NCBI RefSeq assembly: GCF_901000735.1
Contig: NC_081546.1
Coordinates: 7,197,001-7,261,000 of the forward strand
DNA from: Corylus avellana
Lineage: Eukaryota > Streptophyta > Magnoliopsida > Fagales > Betulaceae
DNA: 64,000 nt
Reading direction: 5' to 3'
The notes below the pieces were generated by a model. It searched no databases, had not been told where the DNA came from, and saw only the letters and a list, made by a program, of their open reading frames with translations. Every line of letters begins with the position of its first letter. Position 1 is the first letter of the stretch. The position numbers and the translations under genes are program-made. Shown one piece after another: positions 34,105 through 46,673 of this stretch.

Positions 34105-34723
34105 AAAATGGTGACGAGGTACTAAACTAGTATTTACTCATAAGTTAAGTACTATCTGTGATATGAATTGAAACTTAGGTGAGAAAAAATAAACACATGA
34201 AATCCTACGTACTAAAAAAGTAATTAACGAAAAAAAGAAAAGACTTGACTTCATCTAATTTGGGTTTCCTTGCGAAGGACATAAATTTTCTCTAAATTAG
34301 TTTAGATGAAATATCCTCTAACCCATTTAAAATAGTGTCAAATGTTTATAAACATTTAAAACGTTAGTCTAAGTTAGCAAACTGCTATTAATGACCTTAA
34401 TAATTTAATATGACTTTTAAATGTTTCTTAAGATTATTAATAGCAGTTTACTAACTTATACTAACGTTTTAAATGTTTATAGACATTTGACATTATTTTA
34501 AATGAGTTAGAAGATATTTCATCTAGACTAGTTTGGAGAAAATTTATGTCATTCGCAAGGAAACTCAAATTAGACGAAGTCAAGTCTTTTTTTTTTTTTG
34601 TTAATTACTTTTTTAGTACTTAGGTTTTCATGTGTTTATTTTTTATCACCTAAGTTTTAATTCGTATCACAGATGGTACTTAACTTATGGGTAAATACCA
34701 GTTTAGTACCTCGTCACCATTTT
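34105..34723. mobile_element. 619-bp foldback with 288-bp inverted arms
   Basis: Arms 34105-34392 and 34436-34723 are inverted copies, roughly 90% matching by eye, starting AAAATGGTGACGAGGTACTA at the outer edge and meeting around a 43-bp AT-rich loop (CTGCTATTAAT facing ATTAATAGCAG). A partial third copy of the inner arm follows at about 34725-34835. No ORF. A transcript across it would form a very long hairpin. Confidence 0.85.
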
Positions 34724-34835
34724 AAATGTTTATAGACACTTTACACTATTTTAAATGGGTTGAAGGATATTTCCTCCAGCCTAGTTGGGAGGAAATTTTT
34801 GTCCCCTTGCGAATCCGGTCATAATCCTTTTGTCA

Positions 34836-35834
34836 ATTGTTATTAGTCACTTGGACTAATAAATAGAGAGTTATGTAGCATGATTCAATAGACAAGAGAA
34901 TAATAGGGAAAAAAAAATAGAGAAGAGAATATACAATTCTAAATGAGATCGTGTCCAAGTAGTTTTAGCAGATTTGTCAGTAGATCCGTGCTTAAGAACA
35001 AAAAAAATTCAGATTACCATCCTAGTGAGAAAGACCAAATTCGAAGAGCGTGACAAAATAAATTATATGTTACATTTATATGTTTTAAACAATAATTAAG
35101 TTTTTTTAGTTATATTTTTTAATATTTGTAATCAATTTTTTTTTTTAAATAATTTTTAAAAAGAAAGAAATCTTGACCCCCCCTAAACCAAAATCATGGC
35201 TCCATCACTAGACATGACAAAACGGTGAGTTTTGAGATTGAATGACTGACGTTAGATGTTTGAAAGAAAATATAACAGAATGGCTTATGACATCTTTTCG
35301 ATTGACTCATGGACTAAAAATTCAAAATTAAAAAAAAAAAAAAAAGGTTCAGCCTTTTTTTTTTTTTTTTTTTTAGGTGTTGACTCAGAGATTTATTATA
35401 CATTTACCCTAAAAAAAAAAAAAAAAAAATTAATGGTTTTATACATAAACATAAATTTAGCAAATCAAACCCTATAAATCTCAATATTTTATATTAATAA
35501 TTTTTTTTTATTTTATGATCCAAAATATAGATTTATATCACAACTAAATCCTGAAAGAATTGACTGGCACTGGAGCTATGGTTTTCGTATTTATCTCATT
35601 CCACAATTTCATTTCCATCCCTCAGCTGTCTTCAATCTTTAAGCTAACTCTAAGCTATTGACAATAATCTTTGAAGTTTTCAATATGTGAACAGGTCCCC
35701 CATGAGCAGAGGCAGCAGCGGCCAAGTCTTGCCGTGGCTTGGAATTGGAAATTAATGGGTCTCAGATTCTCACATGAGGTCCTGTTCTTCACTTTTATGT
35801 GAGAGCGTTTATTTAGGTGCCATTAACTACAATG
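34836..35834. other. Intergenic, no gene seen
   Basis: AT-rich with poly-A and poly-T tracts (about 35328-35375 and 35411-35429). A TTTATACATAAACATAAATTTAG phrase is split between here (35437) and 32600, suggesting another old dispersed repeat. Confidence 0.4.
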
Positions 35835-37031
35835 CACTACAGGAAAATTGGTCTTTACCGACCATATTTTTAGCTACAACCCCAACTTTGTCGCTAATAT
35901 GTTAGCAATAGCGACGACATTTTGTCGTCGTCGCTAATTTCATTAAAAATAAATAAATAAATAAATTTGAGAACAGCGATAACACAATGTCGTCGCTGAT
36001 ATGTAGTCGCTAACATCAAAATAATGTTTTTTTTTTTTTTTTTCCCACACGGGAAAAGCAGCACAACAAAATTTGTGATGGGATCCAATTTAGTTCCGAT
36101 GACATTGGCATCGCTACTTAAAAATTCTTATTAGCGACGACCATGTCGTTGCTAATAAGTCAAATAAAAAAATTGAAATTCTTATTTGCGACGACATTGT
36201 CGTCGCTAATAAGACTTATTAAGTAGCGACAGCAATGTTGTCACTAATGAGAATTTCAATTTTTTTAAATTCTTATTCGTTGCTAATGACTTTTAATGAA
36301 ATTTCTGGCAGAGGCGCGAGAGACTTTGGCCACACTGATAATATTTTTGAAAAAAATTGAAAATTAGCCTAAATTATTGCGGGAGATTTTTTTCCTTCCC
36401 CCAACCCTAAATTTCACGGTGCTCTCACATTCTCACATTCTCACATTCTCGAAGATGGCTTCTTTCAGTTGATCTCTCTCCGTCTCTGTGAGAAAAACAC
36501 AAACATACAAGTAGCAGAGAGAAACATCTTCCCGACTTCCTCTGTCTACAATCAAAGCACAATGAGCAATAGGAGCTGCAAAGACAAGTGATTGCAAAAC
36601 CCATTTTCATTCTTCTTTCTCATTTCTCATTTTTTTTCATGATTCTCTTGCTCCGTTTGCACCTTTGGCACCTGTTTAAAAACTTGACAATTATGTAGTT
36701 TTCTCATGCTACTTTTAAGACTTATTCACTAAAAAATGTGTAATGAACTCTGTTTCAGACCTTTTAACACATTTAATTAGAAAAAGAGTTCTTGAGATAA
36801 GCTCTAACATATTGTTATGTTTAGATCATTCACACAAAACAATTTAAAACATTAATAAGCCAAAAACAAAAGCATTTGATGTAGACGACGATGATCATTA
36901 GTCGCTGATGTGTGCGTAGTCATCAGCAACGACACATCAGCAATGCCATTGACATTTAAGAAGGATTTTCAGTGACAAATTTTGATAGTTATTAGCGACG
37001 ACATATGTCGTTGCTACTGACATATGTCCAA
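35835..37031 (+). mobile_element. Second CACTA family, 5' part, degenerate
   Basis: Starts CACTACAGGAAAA, a standard CACTA terminus, then carries at least eight copies of a subterminal motif around GACGACATTGTCGTCGCTAA in both orientations (35900-36260 and 36890-37020). A pyrimidine-rich leader-like stretch with three CTCACATT repeats (36420-36450) lies between them. No matching TTTTCCTGTAGTG end is found downstream, so the 3' end is lost or too diverged. No transposase ORF. The subterminal motif is unrelated to that of the large element. Confidence 0.65.
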
Positions 37032-37249
37032 TTTATTTAAATTGGATAATTTTGATAGTTATCATCCTCCCATAATGGAAAGGGGATCATCTCCAATTTA
37101 TTTAAACTGGATAATATCCAGTTAGTTATATTGGAAGAGTATTTTTATTTTTTTACTTTTTGAGAGACAAAAATATCTATCCAATATAACTAACTGTTCA
37201 AATAAAATGAAAAGGAATGGATTCTATCCGCTTAAGGGTCTTTTTTAAA

Positions 37250-37251
<2 letters not shown>

Positions 37252-37307
<56 letters not shown>
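37252..37307. repeat. (TA)n microsatellite
   Basis: About 28 uninterrupted TA dinucleotides. Confidence 0.97.
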
Positions 37308-37310
<3 letters not shown>

Positions 37311-37404
37311 CACTATATTTGTAAACGCTTTTTTGTTCAACCGAAGTTATGGAGTTTCACTTACATAGAATATCAATACTTCACAGTATCAATTCTTCTT
37401 CTTC

Positions 37405-37435
<31 letters not shown>

Positions 37436-39492
37436 AAATCCATTTCTCATTATCACATGCATTGTAAAACATTAAATGACTCGTGTGTGTCAATCAAATT
37501 AAAGTAAACAAGGGTAGTTCTCCTATATTTTAGGACAATCGGACAGCGATTCAAATTGCACATAAATCATTATTTAACGAACATACTAAATACATTGAGA
37601 TCGACGATTGTTTTGTGTGTCATATCTCTTGTAGGAATTTTTTTGTCTTTGTCTTATTACGTCTGCATATCAGTTAAGTGACGTGTTCACCAAAGAAAAT
37701 TGACCCTCTAGGTTTTCATGACTTTGTTTCCAAACTCAAGTTGACATCTAAATTTACTTTGAGTTTGAGAAGTGATTTTATAATATATTCTAATTGATTT
37801 ATTTCTTTGTCTAAGTTAATTATGTTTCCTTTTACAGGTATTTTATTCTTACAATATACGCATTTTGTTTTATATATATATAAACGTTTTAATCTAAACA
37901 TTTTCTTCTATTTTGTGTAAATTTAAAAATTCTAAACTAAGAACCTTACAATTAACAAAAAAAAAAAAACAATTTCTAACCCAAGAAAATCTCCATACAA
38001 GCGATATATTTATAACCAACCTTGCATTCATAAAAATAAAGAATAAAAAAAATTATTTCCTTTGATTTTCACCATACCCGATTATTCCCTTCTCATTTTT
38101 GTTTTCTTCTAAAAGGAGTATATATATATATAAGCTCAAGTCCATTTACTCGAAGGGACCTGAAGCCCATATACATGGTAAATAAATCCCAAAAGTTTCC
38201 AGCCCTAGGACCACCTTCTTCTAGTTTATGAGATGCATATTGGTTTCCAACATTATTTTCTTAAGAGAAGGTGGTTTGAATTTTAAAGAAAAATCATGTT
38301 GTAGATTTGAAGATTGTTTGAGTTTAAATTGTTTAATTGTAGTTTCTGGAATGAATATTGCTTAAATTTATGGATCCATATTAGTTGATTTAATGGGCTT
38401 GGATTTGGCATAAAATGTGGGCTTAGTCACCTTCTCCAACTACAACAACAACTCTTGTCCCACTTGTCATGGCCTTAGCCTAGGCTAAAAATAAAGGGCC
38501 CATATATATATAGGCAAATATTGGCTTAGGTTCTCCTAAAACTTTGTATGATGTTCTACTTCGAATTAAGAAAAAGCTGGCATAACCATGGTTAGAGGTA
38601 TTTGAAAATTAGTTTTCATACTCGTTTGGTAAAAAAGTTAAATGCGTTTTTAAGTGTTTAAAGGCCTAAAAATAGTCAAAATGCACTTTTGTCAAAAGCT
38701 TAAAAATTAAACTTTTGCCCAAAAATTCTATTTCTCAAACGCAATTCCAAGCAGGGTCTAAATATAAGTATACCAAAAGTCTAAAATTTGAAAAATTAGT
38801 TGAGCACGTTTAAAAGTAAAACAGTAAATTAATTTTAAGGTTGTCTGTAACTCTACTAAAAGTCAACAACATTGACATCTTTGTTAAAGGTCTAATATTA
38901 TATGTTTTTCTTTGTAGGCATTAAGGCCTACTTATTGCGGTATTTTTTTTAAACTTGCATTTTCTTTTCTCTCTCTCTCTCTCTAATTTCTAATTTTCTA
39001 TTATGAAACACCACCTTCGGAGAACTAAAGATAATGTTACAGAAAATTGGGTTAAAGCATAACCTCCCAATTTATTTATTTTTTTTGGGTTAAATGTTTT
39101 TTTTATTACATGGGTTAGCCTCCGAATTAAATAGCCTCCTCAATTTATAAAAATATCACAAATAATACCCGTGAAAAATTTATAAATGTATTGAGTACTT
39201 TTGTCAATTTTTCGTCAAAAAACTTTATAATTTGTCACATCAAACTTATCAACGATTGTCACATGTTTAATATTATTTATAAAAAATAAAACAAAATAAA
39301 AATTGAAAGGTAATGTGGGCCAGTTCATTTGGCTATTTGGGTAAACGGGTCAAACGTTTATTCCCACATTACATATACATAATATGTGCATAAATATATG
39401 CATCTTTTAAACATACTAAATTACAAACAGACCAATCATAATAATAAAACGGTTATATCTTGTGATTTTCACATCAAAGGCAAATTTGATGG
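37308..39492. other. Intergenic, no gene seen
   Basis: AT-rich spacer upstream of the RING-ligase gene, containing short microsatellites and a dispersed-repeat fragment at 38640-38760 related to 32170-32280. No ORF with a recognisable domain. Confidence 0.45.
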
Positions 39493-39500
39493 TATAAAAA
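39493..39500 (+). promoter_or_regulatory. Candidate TATA box of the RING-ligase gene
   Basis: TATAAAAA about 350 bp upstream of the ATG. The distance implies a long 5' UTR, which contains a CT-rich stretch, so the assignment is tentative. Confidence 0.3.
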
Positions 39501-39848
39501 AGCCGATTGTAACATTTTCTAGTTCTTTCAAAGAAATTTGAGGAACCTTATGGTGGAGGCGGTGACAGCTCTCAGATGCTCATAACCAGGTAGCCTAGGT
39601 CAAAATATAACGGACACCTAACGGTCAAAAACCATGGCATTCTGTTACCCGCCAATCACACAAAAATAGTTAGTTGAACCGACTGGGATAGCAGAACTTC
39701 TCCCCCCCCTCCAAACCTACTAGTCTCCTCCCACCCACTCTGTATTGCAATAGACCAGTAGCGCGCACTTCTTGCCCCTCCACCTCCATCAAAAAATCTC
39801 TCCCAAAACATTTCTTTATTTTTTTCTTTTTTCCCTAATAGAGTGGCA

Positions 39849-41815
39849 ATGTACAGGCCGGTGATGATGGCTCCGATGAGCCACTCGCAGCGGTGGCAGG
39901 ACTCCTGGAGTCGCCTGCTGGTTCCTCTGACAATTTGGCTATGCGGCATGTAATTCTGACATCTTCTTTGCCGATTGCGTTTCTGTTGACCCATCAGTCT
40001 CAAGAATCCGTTTTGCTTTTTCTTTTTGCAGTTTCGGTGAGCCTCAAATATGGGTATTACGGGGATTGCAGTATGGTGCTTGGACCGAGCTCGTCGCGGT
40101 TGATGCAGGCAAGCTCTGTTTTTGTGGAACAGGTTGAAGTTAGAGACGATGACAAGAAAGGCGTCCATTTTTATGCCTTCACCGACAAACCTGACTTGAG
40201 CCACCAAGCAAACTGGAGCGTCTCAAACTATGTGATTGTTGGATCCTACAGCCACAAGGTAGCACATGAAATTTTTGTTTCAATTTTAGTCATGTTTTTT
40301 GTAGATCAATGGTAGTTTCAAAATTAATGTGAGTAAATCTTTAGAGAGGTTGAAATGGTCTCTCTTTTTTCCTCTGTTCTTTGTTTATTTTCAGGGTTTT
40401 TCTTTGTGGTTGAACAAAGGCTCTGCAATCCGGATGAGATGGGAAGCTCCAACTAGTGTTCTAAACAAACTTGAAGTGGTTATGGTTAAAGGTTCTTTCA
40501 GCTCACTTTAGGAACATTCTTTCCAATATTTCGTCAAGAATGTCGAATTACTCATGTATACTTTTACAGGGGAGAGGAAACTCGATACATTATTGCCGAA
40601 ATTGACAAGTTCCCCTGATGCCCTTGCCTTCCATGAACCAATCAGTGGTAACCCATTTGCTTATGCAACATATATTCAAGCAATTTTTTTGTTTAATCCA
40701 TTAACTGAAACAAGAAAACGAAAAATGTTGGAGAAAAGGAGACAAATTTAAGAATGTCGAATGCAAATTTGGGCAGGTAAAGAAGCAGAGTACACCATCG
40801 AGGAAGATGACAGGTACAACCTTGGGGTCGTAAACACGAGTCCCAGAAGCATAATTATGAAACTGAGTGTGAATGTTTCGTCTATGATGCATGATACTTC
40901 AAAAGCTATGAGTACGTGTTCTACAATGTCGGGTTCCTGCCGGCTCAGCCTTCTGTTCCCCAATACTCACTATGTCATACTCACCACACCCAACCATGTG
41001 AGGCCTCATCCATTTATTTCCTGCAATACGATTGTCATGCTACGGTGAAAATTAGTGATCCATTATCTTTTACGGATGCTGATTCCGGATCCAATTTTCA
41101 CAATCACATCATCAAGTTGTCGTATAATTTTCTCAATCTAAAACAATAAATTCAATGCAGGGGGATCTCGCTGGATGGTACATTGAGCTTTCTTTTATGG
41201 CACGTGTAGTAACATACATTGCAATTTTAGGTACAACATCATCAGAGAAGAAGAATAATAACAGAAATTTCAACTTTATCTGTGGTCTTACCCATGTGTT
41301 AACTTAACTTGCAGGGTTTATAGTGATGATTGTTTTTCTCATACTGAAATACCTTGGAGCCTGCGAAGGTGAGGGTACGATGACAGACACAGCAGTGGAA
41401 GCAGTACGAGAAGTAAGGGAAGTAACTGAGACAGACCCTATAATGCGGGTGAAGCCAAATCCTTACACATATGGAACAGGGGAAGAAGAGGAAGATTCGG
41501 GAGCATCGAGTAGCTCTTCAGAGGAATTATACGATGCAAAATTATGTGTAATTTGTTATGATGAGCAACGCAACAGCTTCTTTGTTCCTTGTGGCCACTG
41601 CGCTACCTGCTATGAATGTGCACAGAGGTATACATACATACATACATACATACATATATTGATAAAGAGTTTCATAGACTCAAATATACTCTAAATATGT
41701 GAATTTTTGGGGGATTTGATTGGATTCATTTGGCAGGATTATGGAAGGGGAGAACAAGGTGTGTCCAATATGTCGACGGGTTATTCACAAATTGAGGAGA
41801 TTGTTCAACTCTTAG
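39849..41815 (+). CDS. Membrane RING E3 ubiquitin ligase, APD1/APD2-like
   Basis: Eight exons: 39849-39945, 40032-40258, 40395-40491, 40570-40647, 40777-40997, 41161-41230, 41315-41627, 41737-41815. All phases agree, giving 393 aa. Order: N-terminal transmembrane segment about 23-36, a luminal region with the APD/DUF4792-DUF4793 pattern (YGDCSMVLGPSSSRLM, EAEYTIEEDDRYNLGV, CRLSLLFPNTHYVILTTP), a second transmembrane segment about 256-280, an acidic Ser-rich linker, and a C-terminal C3HC4 RING at 341-380 (CVICYDEQ, PCGHCATCYEC, CPIC). Arabidopsis APD proteins are E3 ligases of the endomembrane system acting in pollen mitosis; the same role is inferred here. Intron 1 needs a GC donor (G then GCATGT) to keep the frame; the others are GT-AG. 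No lesion is seen. Confidence 0.92.
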
Positions 41816-43470
41816 AGCTAAATAACTGGGCTTGTACATCTGTGATTTATGCTTGGGAGGTGATTTTGTGGTTGGAAAGAAGGATTTTATTTTTTATGTG
41901 GAGAATCATGAGTCCAACCCTTCTCAGGTTCATGGCCTATCTTGTAAACTGGGCAAAATGCACTTGAGTTTCTCGGATTAAGCTGCATGGATTTTGATTT
42001 GAAATTGAAGAGTACAAAGTATGCAGAGTTCTTTGTTCACAAATGACTGGTTTATGTGATTTTGTTATCTGATTTTCATATTGAAGTTTGCATATAGAAG
42101 ATCTTAAGGTATTTTATGTTACGGCAAATATAGATCATAGACAGCAAATAAGGAGAGAAGATAAAACAAATAAGGGGAAAATATAATAAAGCCTCCTTAA
42201 CTAGTATCTGTTTTTAAGTTGGCCTCATGAATTGCTAAATGTGACACTAGGATATTTAAAATTACTACTTTGTAATAAAAAAAATTCCTCCATCAGCATC
42301 ATTGTTTGCTAGAATGGATGGAAAAGTGGTCACGTGCGTTACACGTAACCAATTTGACCAAAATGTTTCCAAAATAACTCCAATTTTTACACTTGAAATA
42401 CTGGATTTGCCCGCTTATTATAATTATTACAAAAAAAATTAAACTTACTTAATTTTTTTTTTTTAAAAAAAGGAATTGAGAACAAACAGAGGGGGGTGGC
42501 CGAACATTTATTTGTTTTATGTTCCTTGCTGATGCTATTTCAGTTGAATTTGCCAATTTGGGTTCTAATGAAGCAAATAGGGCTGGAAAAAAAATGTGGG
42601 TATTTTTTACAATGAGTGAAAGAAAAATCTGGCTTTTTGGATTGAGAAATGCTACGGTTTTTCGTAGTGTTCTTCTAATTTTTTCATGATTCTACGTGGA
42701 TATTAAAAAAAAAAAGCAAAAAATAATATTCATGCAGGACTAGAGAATGCTAGGAGGAATCATAACATTTCTCTTTCGAATTTATTATGCTTGATGTTTT
42801 ATGATAACGTGTCATTTTCTTATTAGAGGATACAAATGACTTAATTTATACTAAATCCCTATAAAAATTATTCCCAGCAGTCAGGAATCAGTAGTAAAAA
42901 TCCATAGAAAAGAGAAGTCAACTACTGTACGCTTTAACCATTTGCCTTAGGAAAAAGGAAAAAGGCCAAAAAAAATATCAATACGGGTAGTAAAATATCT
43001 CTTTTCCTTTATGGAGATGGATTGGCTGTTAAATAAAACAAGAATATCAGATTTTTTAATGAGTTTTTCTTAATAAAAATTATATTTTTTTGGATGAATG
43101 AGTTTGACTTGTAGGAAAAGAGAGATTCCAACCATTTATCCATTCTTTACTTTATAAATGGCTCCGCCTCTGCTCTGTCAAGCAACCTGAACAACACGAT
43201 CCGTTGCCCGGATCAAGTGGCAGTAACCCAATCGGTTTCAATAGGGACGAAGTTGATGAGTCAGCCGGCCGCGATCGGCACCCCTTGATTGTTTGTCAAA
43301 TTGTGTCCACCTTCTACCGTTTAGAATTTTCAGCATGTCATTTGTGATGTTATCTAGCGGCAAAGTTGAACCAATGATGACATATCAATAAATCCAACAA
43401 GGATTCAATATATTACTCCAACCATATCAATAAACCCATTATTTCAAGCATCATGCATACAAATCCATCC
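41816..43470. other. RING gene 3' flank and P450-A upstream region
   Basis: The first ~300 bp are a likely 3' UTR. From 42268 the sequence recurs at 48299 upstream of copy B, with scattered differences and a ~55-bp segment absent from B. The stretch 43176-43360 recurs upstream of copy D (58590-58780), so it belongs to the duplicated P450 unit. A TATAAAT at 43153-43159 lies about 310 bp before the ATG. Confidence 0.5.
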
Positions 43471-45277
43471 ATGGAAATCCCATTCTACCACTACATTTTG
43501 CTCTTTCTTTTCTTGTATTTCCTTACCAAACATTTAGTCCAAAAAAGCAGAAGGCTTCCACCAAGCCCTGCACTTTCCCTGCCCATTATCGGCCACCTCT
43601 ATCTCTTTAAGAAACCCCTCCACCGAACCTTCGCTAAGCTTGCCAACCAGTACGGTCCGGTACTAGTCATGAGGTTGGGCTCCCGCCCTTCTATCATTGT
43701 CTCTTCCCCAACTCTTGCCGAGGAATGCTTCACCAAAAATGACATCGTTTTTGCAAACCGCCCCCGCCTCCTCGCCGGAAAACACCTTGGTTACAATTAC
43801 ACCACCCTTGCTTGGGCCCCATATGGCCACCACTGGCGCAACTTAAGGCGCATAGCTTCTCTCGAACTTTTGTCGTCTAATCGTCTTCAGATGTTCTACA
43901 GCATACGAGTTGACGAGGTTAAATCGTTGATCCATAGACTTTGTCAACGCTCAGAAGAAGGGGGTGATCAGTTTCAGGCTGTGGACATGAAGTCAACGTT
44001 TTTTGAGCTGACACTCAATGTTATGATGAGGATGATCGCAGGAAAGCAGTATTATGGGGAGAACGTGGAAGAATTGGAGGGAGCAAGGAAGTTTAAGAAA
44101 ATTGTGATGGAGAGCTTTGAGCTGAGTGGGGCTACAAATATAGGAGATTTTCTGCCGGTTTTTAAGTGGGTTGGATCAAGAGGACTTGAGAAAAGGTTGG
44201 TGGTGTTGCAGGGGAAGAGGGATAAATTCATGCAGGATTTGATTGAAGAACATCGAAGGAGGAGGAATGGTGATCCTGCTTTTGAAGAGAGGGGGAAGAC
44301 CATGATTGACGTCCTATTGTCACTCCAAGAAGCTGAACCTGAATATTGTACGGATGAAATCATCAGAGGCACGACGCTTGTAAGTTTTCCCACTCCCTCT
44401 AGAAAATCACTAATTTGAGAAACTGAGAAATAAATAGCGATTCGTATAGCTTGAAAGAAAAAGTCTTTGCTGTGTAGTTTCACTAGTTCATTAATATATA
44501 AGGTTTAAAATAGAAAATAATGAGGGTTATGTTGATTTAATTCAATGGGGATATTTTTTGCTAAAATAATTATGATAAAAATCTTAAATTAAATGTAGAT
44601 TTTGGTTGATTTGAAAAATTGAAATATATCAAATTTTTGTATCCATGACCAGGTCATGTTTATTAGCAGGGATTGACACTTCTGCTAGAACGATGGAGTG
44701 GACATTGTCACTTTTGTTGAACAACCCGGAGACCCTTATGAAAGCCCAAGCTGAAATAGACAATCACATTGGACAAAGTAGGCTAATTGAAGAATCAGGT
44801 ATTGCAAAGCTTCCCTATCTTTGTGGTATCATAAATGAAACACTTAGAATGTATCGTGCTGCTCCATTATTGGTGCCCCACGAGTCTTCAGAGGAGTGTA
44901 CTGTTGGAGGGTACCATGTCCCACTTGGTACAATGGTATTAGTCAATGCGTGGGGCATACATAATGATCCTAAGATATGGGAAGAACCTAGAAAAATTAA
45001 GCCAGAGAGATTCCAAAGTCCAGAGGGAGAAAGGAAAGATGGGATCATGTTGTTGGCGTTTGGAGTAGGGAGAAGAGGTTGTCTTGGGGAGGGCTTTGCT
45101 ATGCGGATAGTTGGGTTGGCGTTAGGATCACAAATTCAGTGCTTTGAGTGGAGAAGAATTGGGAAGGAGATGGTGGACATGAATGAAGGGGGAGGGGTCA
45201 CCATGCCTAAAGCTCAACCCTTATTAGCCATGTGTAGGCCACGTTCCACCATGGTAAATTTTATTTCCCAACTCTAA
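43471..45277 (+). pseudogene. CYP81-family cytochrome P450, copy A (frameshifted)
   Basis: Microsomal P450 with exon 1 at 43471-44379 (303 codons) and exon 2 at 44653-45277. Exon 1 is intact: membrane anchor, PPSPALSLPIIGH hinge, FANRPRLLAGKHLGYN, PYGHHWRNLRR. In exon 2 one extra base close to its start (CATGTTTATTAGCAGG, where copy B has CATGTTATCAGCAGG) throws the frame out after four codons. No alternative AG acceptor nearby restores it. Other changes fit decay: ETLRMYR for the near-invariant ETLRMYP, and LLAFGVGRRGCLG in the heme loop instead of LLPFGVGRRGCPG. Exon 1 and the intron are identical to copy B, so an assembly or base-calling error in exon 2 is the main alternative. Confidence 0.8.
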
Positions 45278-46673
45278 GAACGCTTGGGATTATGGGTTGG
45301 TTAGCTCCAAGCCTCCGAGCTTCGTATTCGTCATTCAACACTCTCATATTTCTATCTTCTAGTGTTTCCTTTGTGTTTTAAACTCTTATATTTGGAACTT
45401 TATCTTGCTAAAACGATTAATTATTAAGAAAATATAGATAAGTTATGTCTTACAATCGTAAGTATCCTACATGGCTTAAGTACACTTTTTTTTTTTTTTT
45501 TTGAACACCTCTTCCTTGCAAGCCTTGGTTTATGGGTGAGGTTTACCCAAATTTTATAAATTTGGTATCATAACCGGCTAATGTGCCTTATACTCAACCT
45601 CAGGGCTGGAATGTGAGACTTGTGTAGGTTGCTTATTTGAGACCATAGATCGAAGGCCCTCTTCAATAGACAAAGAGCCTTGAGATATTGGGGATGCACA
45701 AAACCAAGAAGTAGAGCCATATATGTTGTCTCAATGAACTTTCATGGAAGCTAAGGCCCGGGAATGCAGATTGAATTTGTACTCGTTTAAAAGATATTGG
45801 TATTGTTTGGAATTGAGTGAAAAGGCAGTCATCATAGACCAAAGCCTTTATGAAATCAGATTTTTAGACGGTTGGATTGACGATGAGTCACTTGAAATCT
45901 GGTGATCCGTGGGAGAGTGGGAACACTTTGATACTTCAATTAGTAAAGATTCTCTGAAAAAATTAAATAGAGAACGTGGGAGAGGAGAGAATATTGTGTA
46001 GGTGACTTTGGGGGCAACAAGACTTTTTTATGAGAGAGGCTCCTTGAGTCCTTGTCCAGTATAGTAGCAGTGATACCAATGATGTGTGATTTTCCTTGTA
46101 GGTTGCACTTATGACCGGTTGGGGATTGATGAGGGTGTATAGTTTCTATGCGAAGAAGATTCTAAGAGCTGCTTTGATTAAACTCCTTTGTTAAGGTAAT
46201 TGTATGATGTAAAGGTTGATTGAGTGGAGTTCACCTATAATGTATATCCCCCCAACAGGCACCGCGCTTCAACATCTCACTGGGTAACCCATGTACTTTT
46301 TAACTTAATAGTTTAAAAAAATAGTAAAGTAAAGAAATGTCAACTATTGTCTCCTTTAGAGCACAGACATCTAACTCAACAAAATAGCTAAAAAAAAAAA
46401 AAACTATTATGGTTAGCCCTATAGCAAAAATATATCAGAAAGACTCAACATTCGACTTAGTAAAATGATTAAAGATCTGCTGAGTTGTTACGGTGCTTAA
46501 CAACTTTGCTAAGCACTATAGCTCAATAAGTTTTTAGCTATATTAATAAATAAATAAAAATTAAAAAAAAAAATCTAGTTCTGTCTCTTCTTTGGAAGTA
46601 GAAAAAGTAGATAAAAAATAATATTTTAAATAGAAAAATGAAAGTGGATAGCTAAAATACCAAGTGAGATTTA
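45278..46673. other. P450-A 3' flank, no gene seen
   Basis: 3' UTR and spacer. 45278-45681 matches 51286-51706 after copy B, and a block near 46110-46330 matches 56440-56690 after copy C, showing that the duplicated unit includes 3' sequence. No recognisable ORF. Confidence 0.5.

Noticed and set aside
43453..43470. Upstream ATG giving MHTNPS at the front of P450 A and B
   Set aside because: Copies C and D lack this ATG, and the membrane anchor begins naturally at MEIP.
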